A DNA stretch of 64,000 nt from Desulforhopalus sp. IMCC35007. GTDB lineage: Bacteria > Desulfobacterota > Desulfobulbia > Desulfobulbales > Desulfocapsaceae. Below, piece by piece: positions 19,601-25,191 of the stretch; within the stretch, counting starts at the first letter, position 1, and every line of letters begins with the position of its first letter. Both the position numbers and the translations under genes were made by a program. The notes under the pieces were generated by a model, which worked only from the letters and a program-made list of their open reading frames with translations, did not search any database and was not told the DNA's origin. Location of the stretch: positions 62,001 through 126,000 of the forward strand of contig NZ_SWCN01000003.1 in NCBI RefSeq assembly GCF_005116575.1, read 5' to 3'.

Positions 19601-20076
19601 ATCAACTCTTTGACAAGGTTCTGAAGCTGCAACCCGTAGCCTTTGAAGAACAGTGCCACAGTCCGGTCTGTCACCGCATAACTTTTCTTTACGGTCTGTT
19701 GTATGAACACGACAGACTCAATCAGGCAACCCACAAGGCCCTTCATGAAATGTTTGGCGTCGCAGCTATCGATGCACTTGATCATCTTACAGTGATGGTC
19801 CGCAAAGGAAAAGTCGTCAATGCCGTGGGCGAAGATACCTACCTGCCCCATTTACAACGCCTGGCAATTCCAATCACCTTTATTCACGGTGCGGAAAACA
19901 GTTGCTACGACCCGGAAAGCACCGCTATTTCCCTTACCGAACTGAAGAAGACCAACGGGGATCTCTATAAGCGGCATGTTATCCCAGGTTATGGCCATAT
20001 CGACTGTATCTTTGGTGCCAATGCCGCAGAAGATGTGTATCCGTTTATCGCAGAACACCTTGAGGCAAACGAGTAA
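16681..20076 (+). CDS. Cholesterol-oxidase-like GMC oxidoreductase fused to an alpha/beta hydrolase
   Basis: An 1131-residue fusion. Residues about 15-545 form an FAD-dependent GMC oxidoreductase: VIGSGYGGSIAASRLA binds FAD, and DGSIVPRSLGVNPLLTISALTE carries the C-terminal GMC signature. A cysteine-rich insertion around 192-207 (NKCTLCGDCVSGCNHGAKNT) resembles the ferredoxin-like motif of cholesterol-oxidase relatives. Residues about 575-760 form a linker domain I do not recognise. From about 800 to the end is an alpha/beta hydrolase: LMAHGLGVSSRIF, elbow AVVHCFGSTTFF with Cys (about 905) where Ser is usual, and GYGHIDCIFG with the likely catalytic His. Steroids or long hydroxylated lipids are possible substrates; this is inferred. 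Confidence 0.85.
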   Translation: MKRISSPHADLKPHYTVLVIGSGYGGSIAASRLARAGQSVAVFERGKELLPGEYPDSELEALGEFQVDLPAAHKGNPTGLYDFRINEDLNVFIGCGLGGTSLVNANVVLEPEERVFQDVRWPKGLRDDLAGLRHGFKRATAKLEAIPYPDTQPELQKYTALEKSAAHLGAPVEHPPIAVTFKDGPNATGIMQNKCTLCGDCVSGCNHGAKNTVLMNYLPDARAYGAEIFTGLSVRYLSRAQGCWRVHFRPLLSGQNAFDGPDQTITADHVIISAGTLGSTEILLRSAEAGLSLSGQLGHHFTGNGDVLGFAYNADMPIHGIGLGRLPAASQPPVGPTIAGVIDLRHQQDLEDGAVIEDGALPGALASIMPAVFSMAAKMSGRDTDHNIADQLREKQRELQSLLGGAYTGATAHTQTFLVMAHDDGAGRLLLKDDRLRVHWPGVGRQKLFEKINKMLFKATRPLGGTYLPNPLWHPILGHDLVTVHPMGGCIMAENAEHGVVNHASQVFSSAQGDAVHPGLYVMDGSIVPRSLGVNPLLTISALTERNSELLAKEQGWQIDWNSQPRPLPKEATRIPGLRFTEKMTGHVLLGPIKDFEKAREQAVRTGSTCEFILTINSDNLIKMLAEKPHRATLTGTLTMPALSAEPLIVSKGSFQLLPEAPERVDEKQMRYQMTLTAADGSQYQFDGVKHIHQDKGFDLWSDTTTLYVTLSKNTQNSVKEIGRGILHIHPADLQRQLTTIRISNVTDPVLRLSYLAEFGHFFMGSLFDVYGGMAARPTLFNPDAPPRKRRELRLTAPEIYDIQTPDKTWIRLTRYKGGGKGPVLMAHGLGVSSRIFTMDTIETNLTEYLFAYGYDLWLLDYRSSIELPAANSPYTGDDIALQDFPVAVAKILSETGKADLQAVVHCFGSTTFFMAMLAGLQGVRSAVCSQIGPHIKTPLVTRIKAGLHVPEVLKTLGVETLTAYSDTHADWQDQLFDKVLKLQPVAFEEQCHSPVCHRITFLYGLLYEHDRLNQATHKALHEMFGVAAIDALDHLTVMVRKGKVVNAVGEDTYLPHLQRLAIPITFIHGAENSCYDPESTAISLTELKKTNGDLYKRHVIPGYGHIDCIFGANAAEDVYPFIAEHLEANE

Positions 20077-20099
20077 GTAACGCTTCAGCCGACAGTACG

Positions 20100-20141
20100 A
20101 GGAGCCTGTTCAAGAAGATTACTATTCTCGGACAGGCTCCT
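20100..20141 (+). terminator. Hairpin terminator after the GMC/hydrolase gene
   Basis: Perfect 10-bp stem AGGAGCCTGT / ACAGGCTCCT with a 22-base loop, 24 bp after the stop. Only a weak T-rich stretch follows. Confidence 0.6.
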
Positions 20142-20229
20142 GGTCCACTTGTTTCTCCTGTTCCCATCCTTATATTATTAATATGGCGGATTTTTTCCCT
20201 GCCACCTTATTTGTATGGAGGTAACAGCT

Positions 20230-20493
20230 ATGATTACCAAAACTGAACTCTGCAATAAAATAGAGGATGTTTACCCAGAAGCGGGTGTCTGTGGTGTTGA
20301 TTTTGATGTTGATTATGACCACTGCGCCGATGCCTGGGTTGTTGATCTACATCAGGGCAAACATCATCTCAAAACATTTATTGAAAGAGATGATGCAGAT
20401 CAGTGTTTGATCGGCAAAAAATGTTTACCACTCGGCCTTAAAGTCGCTCAACTCAAATACAATTTTGAGCTGTCCAGCCTAAACGGAGAGTAA
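20230..20493 (+). CDS. Small acidic protein of unknown function
   Basis: An 87-residue product starting at ATG 20230, with GGAGG 9 bases upstream (an in-frame ATG at 20215 overlaps that site and is rejected). It is acidic in the middle (CGVDFDVDYDHCADAWVVDL) and has four cysteines at irregular spacing (one near the N-terminus, three from residue 21 to residue 68). No signal peptide, transmembrane segment or known motif. It sits alone between two strong hairpins, so it is a monocistronic unit. Function not recognised. Confidence 0.7.
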   Translation: MITKTELCNKIEDVYPEAGVCGVDFDVDYDHCADAWVVDLHQGKHHLKTFIERDDADQCLIGKKCLPLGLKVAQLKYNFELSSLNGE

Positions 20494-20529
20494 AAAAGCA
20501 GTTGTTTGTATAAATTGAACAACAGACTC

Positions 20530-20573
20530 AAAGGGGCACTCTACGATGCAGATATCATGTGGAGTGCCCCTTT
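20530..20573. terminator. Strong Rho-independent terminator
   Basis: A perfect 12-bp stem (AAAGGGGCACTC and complement) followed on the plus strand by TTTTTAT. It ends the small plus-strand gene, and its A-rich left side could also terminate intI transcription coming from the right. It marks the left border of the integron island. Confidence 0.85.
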
Positions 20574-20605
20574 TTATGTCCAAATAACTGTTAAGGAGAG
20601 CTGCA

Positions 20606-21892
20606 CTATTGGTTCATGAAATCGAGTGGACTAGTGACCGGGTTACGTAAATCCTTAATAACATGAGTGTAAATCATTGTTGTTTCAACCCGGGCGTGGC
20701 CGAGCAGTTCCTGAATCTGTCTCAGATCTGTTCCATTTAAGAGTAAATGTGTAGCAAAAGAATGGCGCAGGGTGTGCACCGTTGCTGGCTTATCAATCCC
20801 GGCATCATTTACAGCCTGCTTCATATGCCGCTGTAAAAGAACCGGTAATATATGATGGCGGCGCACAATCTGTGACTGCGGATCAATTGACAGTTTTGAC
20901 GCGGGAAACAGGTATTGCCAGCCCTTTTCATATTGGGCGCGGGGGTATTTGCGGGCAAGTGCTTTGGGTAAAAAGACTGCTCCATGGCCAGTTTCAAGAT
21001 CCCTGTCGTGAATATCGATCACCGAACGGATCTGCTCTTGAAGCATTTCTACCAAATGGAGAGGCAATACCGTTGTCCGGTCTTTACCGCCCTTGCCGTC
21101 CCTGACATAAATGAGATGCTGATCAAAATCAAGGTCCTTCAACCGTAATCGGCAGCATTCATTCACCCTTAAGCCTCCACCATAGATGATTTTAAGTGCA
21201 AGCCCCAGATTTCCTGAAACGTGTTTGAAAAGCCTGGCTGTTTCGTTGACAGAGAGAACGACAGGGAGTTTCACGCTCGTACGGGCTCTAACGCCTTGTT
21301 TAAGATCACCCAGTTCATGATTCAGGGTGAGACGAAAGAATGTAAGCAGAGCGTTAAAGGCTTGGTTTTGGGTGGAAGCGGCTACATTTTGCTCAACCGC
21401 AAGGTGGGCGAGGAAATCACGAACATTTTGTGAGACATTTTCTACTTCAAAAGGGGGACGGTTCTGCTTTTTACAAAATGAGCTATACCTATGTAACCAT
21501 TGAAGGTAATTCTTCTCAGTGCTTCTTGCATAATTCTTCAAACGCATGTTGACGATAAAGTTCTCGCAAACTTCCTTGTTTGACAGCGTTTTCCCGGAGT
21601 TGGGCATGTTTGCGTGGCTTGTACTGGTTTGTTCTCTTAATAGATAATTGTTGAAATAAACTCTAATGGATGATTCAGCCTGTCGCAGCTGCCAGTCTTC
21701 TGTATCAGTGTGGATGTTTTCAAGAAAAAAAGCCATTTGTTGCTGCCAGGAGTGTTCAGGGAAATTTTCACGGAATTGAAAAAACTTCCTCACCCAGATA
21801 ACCATGAATTTTTCTTTCCCTTGCCGGGCAATATGAGTTTTGAGTAGAAACTGGGCAAAATCGGCACTATTGAATGGATTGGTATTATTCAT
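20606..21892 (-). CDS. intI: Integron integrase (IntI-type tyrosine recombinase) with extended N-terminus
   Basis: Catalyses attI x attC and attC x attC cassette recombination. The active-site set is intact: Arg in [21 protein letters not shown] (about 373-377), [15 protein letters not shown] with the second His, and nucleophile Tyr (about 408). The IntI-specific patch absent from XerC/D is present: [35 protein letters not shown] and VRRHHILP, and the end SPLDF is typical of IntI. Start chosen at ATG 21892 (GGAAA upstream), 428 residues; ATG 21931 would add 13. Usual IntI has 320-340, so about 90 N-terminal residues ([14 protein letters not shown] onward) are extra. It is transcribed away from the cassettes to its right, the classical layout. 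Confidence 0.92.
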   Translation of the reverse strand: MNNTNPFNSADFAQFLLKTHIARQGKEKFMVIWVRKFFQFRENFPEHSWQQQMAFFLENIHTDTEDWQLRQAESSIRVYFNNYLLREQTSTSHANMPNSGKTLSNKEVCENFIVNMRLKNYARSTEKNYLQWLHRYSSFCKKQNRPPFEVENVSQNVRDFLAHLAVEQNVAASTQNQAFNALLTFFRLTLNHELGDLKQGVRARTSVKLPVVLSVNETARLFKHVSGNLGLALKIIYGGGLRVNECCRLRLKDLDFDQHLIYVRDGKGGKDRTTVLPLHLVEMLQEQIRSVIDIHDRDLETGHGAVFLPKALARKYPRAQYEKGWQYLFPASKLSIDPQSQIVRRHHILPVLLQRHMKQAVNDAGIDKPATVHTLRHSFATHLLLNGTDLRQIQELLGHARVETTMIYTHVIKDLRNPVTSPLDFMNQ

Positions 21893-22364
21893 TATTTCCG
21901 TTTTTAGGTCAATAATTTGTAATTTGTGCATCAGTTGTATAACACGGGTTATTTCGCGTAATACGACTGAAAAGAGCCTAAGGGACAGAAGAATCGGCTC
22001 AACACACCAGTAAAAGATTATTGAAATTGCAAGTTATGCAACTGATGCATAACACGGCTATTTGCGCATAATCTAACTAATTATATCACCGAACAATTTT
22101 TTATTGCAGAGAGTGTGCTCTTGGTCTACTCTAACCAAAAAGATATGTATTTCTTGCACATACGTACTCGTAAGCTAGAGATTACCACGTAAGGATTCGG
22201 TAAAAATGTGGTGAAGAAGGTAATGAAACATTTGCTTAGAAAGGATTTTGGGGCAAAACTTCCCCCGAAAGACATCAGATGTATATTAAATGTTAACTTC
22301 ACAAAAATAACGGCATCAAAAAAAATAAAAAAACTCTCAACAAGCAGGCAATGAATCACACAAC
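21893..22364. promoter_or_regulatory. intI promoter and putative attI region with IntI-site-like repeats
   Basis: About 470 AT-rich bases between intI and the first cassette ORF. A 26-base motif occurs twice in direct orientation (21937-21962 and 22047-22072; 20 of 26 identical, with ATAACACGG in both). The 17-mer TGCATCAGTTGTATAAC at 21927-21943 also recurs inverted at 22033-22049 with one mismatch, and GTTATGCA-ACTGA-TGCATAAC at 22033-22053 is a perfect palindrome. Paired integrase-binding sites next to intI are what an attI site contains. The exact crossover (perhaps GTTATGC at 22033) and the cassette promoter Pc are not proved. Confidence 0.5.
22223..22354 (+). CDS. Possible 43-residue ORF in the attI-proximal region
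   Basis: An ATG at 22223, closely preceded by AGAAGG, opens a basic lysine-rich ORF (begins MKHLLRKDFGAKLPPKD) that stops at 22354, 10 bp before the next ORF. No homology pattern is recognised. It could be a leader or a chance ORF in AT-rich DNA. Confidence 0.25.
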   Translation: MKHLLRKDFGAKLPPKDIRCILNVNFTKITASKKIKKLSTSRQ

Positions 22365-22703
22365 ATGAAGTCCATAGAAAATAAATTACGTTTTTCCATA
22401 CTGATTGTATCGCTTATATTTGCAGTTGTTGGGGGAATATATTTCGGTTTATTTTCTTGTGGCGGTTATGTATGGCACAAGAAAATGTTTGTTTTGTCTT
22501 TTTCTGTGGTTCTTGTAACTTTGTTTGTTTGGCCACATCCTAAGCTTAGTAGGCTGGGCATTCGAAGCTCTTTTGTTGCTGGTAATGTTATTTTATATTT
22601 CGTTATGCAGTCAGCATCGTCAGCTTTTTACCCGGCAGCACCTAAATCATGGAATGAATTTTTCGATATTTTTATTTTTAGGTTGCTAAATGGGCCATGC
22701 TGA
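22365..22703 (+). CDS. Cassette 1: small membrane protein of unknown function
   Basis: A 112-residue ORF with three predicted transmembrane segments (about 9-30, 40-57 and 68-85), for example FSILIVSLIFAVVGGIYFGL and MFVLSFSVVLVTLFVW. No motif is recognised. No ribosome binding site precedes the ATG, as is common for integron cassettes translated from an upstream transcript. It ends 27 bp before a well-folded attC-like element, which supports its status as a cassette gene. Confidence 0.6.
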   Translation: MKSIENKLRFSILIVSLIFAVVGGIYFGLFSCGGYVWHKKMFVLSFSVVLVTLFVWPHPKLSRLGIRSSFVAGNVILYFVMQSASSAFYPAAPKSWNEFFDIFIFRLLNGPC

Positions 22704-22729
22704 AAATAAAAAAACAAATAATAATAAAA

Positions 22730-22792
22730 AGTTAACAAAACGTTTCTGCGGAAGCCGAAAAAGCCCGGCTCTCGCAGAACTCCACGTTGTGT
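22730..22792 (+). repeat. attC-like recombination site 1
   Basis: A 63-base imperfect palindrome with the attC architecture. The outer core triplets AAC (22734-22736) and GTT (22786-22788) pair. Unpaired spacers of 7 and 6 bases follow, then stem TTCTGCG/CGCAGAA (22744-22750 with 22773-22779), a 2x2 internal bulge, a second stem AGCCG/CGGCT, and an 8-base loop. The left end (TTAACAAAACG) resembles the start of Vibrio-type repeats. The right core is GTTGTGT, not the consensus GTTRRRY. It separates two unrelated small ORFs. Confidence 0.65.
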
Positions 22793-22803
22793 GTAGAAAA
22801 AAA

Positions 22804-23196
22804 ATGAACATTGCATTCGAAATACATGATTCAACATTGAATGAAATTATAAGTGAGGGTGCATCAACGATTCTTCGTTTCAATGAGGCGATAATTCATC
22901 GTTCTGAGGGAGAGCCAGGTATTGATAAAGGTACGTGTTGGGTTCAAGCTATTGAAATTAAGTTTGAAAATGCAAGCATCTTAACTGAGCCAGACGACAT
23001 ACCAAATCAATTAGATTATGGATATTTCCTAATAAATGACAAAAAACACACAAATGTTATCAAGATACCACTCCAAGAAACAGGTAAAATCGAAGCAATG
23101 TTCGAAACGTTTTACCGAAATGAATTGAAAATTATTGCCAATAAAATTGTTATTAATGAAGCTGGAGAAGCTCGCTATCTCCAAGACTTTGAATAA
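22804..23196 (+). CDS. Cassette 2: protein of unknown function
   Basis: A 130-residue ORF taken from ATG 22804 (MNIAFEIHDSTLNEIISEGA), 15 bp after the attC-like site; the longer frame from 22690 runs through attC 1 and is rejected. The product is soluble, acidic in the middle and mostly beta-like at first, ending VINEAGEARYLQDFE. It has no signal peptide or catalytic motif I recognise. It lacks a ribosome binding site. It ends 11 bp before the 3' end of the antiparallel group II intron, which sits near its attC. Confidence 0.6.
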   Translation: MNIAFEIHDSTLNEIISEGASTILRFNEAIIHRSEGEPGIDKGTCWVQAIEIKFENASILTEPDDIPNQLDYGYFLINDKKHTNVIKIPLQETGKIEAMFETFYRNELKIIANKIVINEAGEARYLQDFE

Positions 23197-23207
23197 AAAA
23201 TCACACA

Positions 23208-25107
23208 ATCGGGTAGCCGGGGGTTTTTCTCCCCCAGCCCCCACAACACCAAGCATGCGGGTCCGCACTTGGCGTTTCACGAAGATTACCGAGCCGTAGC
23301 CGGGTAGTGAATCACACTCCACAATTTCTTGATTGATACAAGCCCTTGATCAGCCAACCATAGGTTTGTCATGCCCGACTGTGTGGCCAGGGTCCTTGAC
23401 ATGTGCCAATAACTTTTACGACTCAGAGCGGATAAAATGGCATGCCGCTTATTGGTACCGAGTTTCAGGAGATTCCGCACTTTGGTTCTGGCGTATCGCC
23501 ACTGTTTCCAATAGCACATACGAACCCTGCGGCGAATCCACTCATCAATCCCAGGGACAGGACGATAGTACTCTGCAATTCCAAAGTAATTTATCCACCC
23601 TCGAATGTATTGACGTAGCTTCATCATCCTGTAATCCATGGATACTCGCCAACTTCGGCCAGTGAGTTCCCGGATACGCCTCTTAAACTTCTGAAACGCC
23701 TTATCGGTCCAACGGATTTTACCGCGCTTAAAAGTAAAGCCGAGAAATGTGCATCTCTCAACAGGTACTACCTTACTTTTCTGTTCGTTTACGAGTAATT
23801 TCAGTCGAGATCCCAGAAAGTTGCGAATCGACCTCATAACCCGTTTACCTGCACGAGGACTTCGAACTAATATGATGAAGTCATCTGCGTACCGACAGAA
23901 GCGGTGACCACGCTTCTCCAACTCTTTGTCCAGATCATCGAGCATTATGTTGGCAAGCAACGGTGAAAGTGGGCCACCTTGTGGAACGCCAAGTGACGTC
24001 CCCTGAAGGCGGTTGTTTATAACCACTCCGGCCCGTAGATACTTGCCAATCAGTTTCAACACTCGTTTATCACTTATCCGATGGGATACTCTTGCCATAA
24101 GGACATCATGCGCAACTCTGTCGAAAAACTTTGACAAATCCGCGTCTACGGCAATCTTTCGTCCCTCACTGATAAATGATTTTACACGGCGTATTGCACC
24201 ATGTGCTGATCTGCCAGGTCTGAACCCAAAACTTGATTCTGAGAAATAGTAATCGAAGTGTGGCTCAATGACCTGGGTTATAGCCTGTTGAATGACCCGG
24301 TCCAAAACAGATGGAATACCGAGCGGACGAATTCCTCCGTCCGGTTTTTCTATTTCCACGCGTTTTACCGGTTTAGGTGTATAGACTCCTTCAAGAATAG
24401 CAGTGCGTATCTCTGCCCAACATTCACGAAACTGATAAGGGAATTCGTCAATAGTTACCCCGTCAATACCGGAAGCTCCTTTGTTCGATTTCACCTTCTT
24501 CCACGCCAATGAAATGTTGTCAGTTGCTAAGATACGCTCAAGTGAAATGGGTTGTGAAGGTAGTTTTCCCACAACGCGCACAGAAGCTGCTCCCCCGGAC
24601 GGGGTCGACACAGCTCTATAGCTTACGAGTACTTTTCCTTCATTCTTCATGTTCGGCCCTTCAGTGGGGTGATCCTCCCGGCTTTTCTATTCACCGAGCT
24701 CGTTTCCAACCGCCTATCTACATTTGGCGACGTCCTGCACCTACTATGGCCTCTGCTGACTCCTGTCTCATCACAGCTACTGTTGCCAGCAGTTGCGCCA
24801 CCGTTACTGGTTGCATGTGAGACAGGCCTCCCCGGGTAATTGCGTGAACTTCTGATGAGCGATCGCATCATTTACCGTATCTCCTGATCCTTGGGCTTAA
24901 ACATGTTGTGCTGCCTTACCCAGAGACTCGGCCTTATATGATATTTCTGTTCGTCGACCCACATCGTTACACTTAGGCTTCCTCCAAACACCACCTCACG
25001 GTAATGCTCTTGCCATCGGTTAGTGTTTAGTGTTAAATCTATGACTTAACACAGGATCACACACAGGGGACTTTAACCCCATTAGTTCATGCCCATGCCG
25101 GGCGCAC
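23208..25107 (-). mobile_element. Group IIC intron (IIC-attC type), antisense to the cassettes
   Basis: About 1.9 kb. On the minus strand it starts with GTGCGCCCGGCATGGGC at 25107 and has the IIC-like segment GGGGTTAAAGTCCCC near the 5' end, then the reverse transcriptase ORF. Domain V lies at 23245-23277 (CGCCAAGTGCGGACCCGCA...GGTG) and domain VI at about 23208-23243, ending CTACCCGAT. Ends are approximate by one to three bases. Orientation opposite to the cassettes, with the attC-like stem as 5' exon, is the known behaviour of IIC-attC introns, which use the folded bottom strand of attC as target. All expected domains are visible, so the intron may be active. Confidence 0.85.
23286..24650 (-). 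CDS. ltrA: Group IIC intron-encoded reverse transcriptase/maturase
   Basis: Splices and mobilises its host intron. The 454-residue product contains RT blocks in order: NKGASGIDGVTIDEF, KPDGGIRPLGIPSVLDRVIQQA, FGFRPGRSAHGAI, VDADLSKFFDRVAHD, GVPQGGPLSPLLANIMLDDL and the catalytic CRYADDFIILV. It then has thumb and maturase domain X (LRQYIRGWINYFGIAEYY). No C-terminal HNH endonuclease is present, as expected for class C. The N-terminal 35 residues are extra and weakly conserved, so a later start is possible. No frameshift or stop interrupts it. Confidence 0.93.
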   Translation of the reverse strand: MKNEGKVLVSYRAVSTPSGGAASVRVVGKLPSQPISLERILATDNISLAWKKVKSNKGASGIDGVTIDEFPYQFRECWAEIRTAILEGVYTPKPVKRVEIEKPDGGIRPLGIPSVLDRVIQQAITQVIEPHFDYYFSESSFGFRPGRSAHGAIRRVKSFISEGRKIAVDADLSKFFDRVAHDVLMARVSHRISDKRVLKLIGKYLRAGVVINNRLQGTSLGVPQGGPLSPLLANIMLDDLDKELEKRGHRFCRYADDFIILVRSPRAGKRVMRSIRNFLGSRLKLLVNEQKSKVVPVERCTFLGFTFKRGKIRWTDKAFQKFKRRIRELTGRSWRVSMDYRMMKLRQYIRGWINYFGIAEYYRPVPGIDEWIRRRVRMCYWKQWRYARTKVRNLLKLGTNKRHAILSALSRKSYWHMSRTLATQSGMTNLWLADQGLVSIKKLWSVIHYPATAR

Positions 25108-25114
25108 ACCAATC

Positions 25115-25160
25115 AGTCAACACGGACTCGCTGAAGCTCGCCGGTTACCTCTACGTTAGT
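25115..25160 (+). repeat. Candidate attC site 2, between the two introns
   Basis: The 84 bp between the introns hold a short stem (AACaCGG at 25119-25125 with CCGGTT at 25141-25146) and a core-like CGTTAG at 25154-25159. On the minus strand the stem lies directly 5' of the IIC intron, where IIC-attC introns need a hairpin. The attC assignment rests mainly on this and on its position between ORFs; the fold is weaker than in site 1. Confidence 0.35.
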
Positions 25161-25191
25161 GCGCCAGGCGAAGCTTGGCGCTTCTTACAGG

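Noticed and set aside
20100-20573. The two hairpins around the 87-residue protein gene as attC sites
   Set aside because: Perfect simple stems, no AAC/GTT cores or spacers; one is followed by a T run, so they are terminators.
22126-22359. Minus-strand ORF of 77 codons between intI and the first cassette
   Set aside because: Low complexity Phe/Leu-rich translation of AT-rich DNA, no ribosome binding site, and opposite to the cassette direction.
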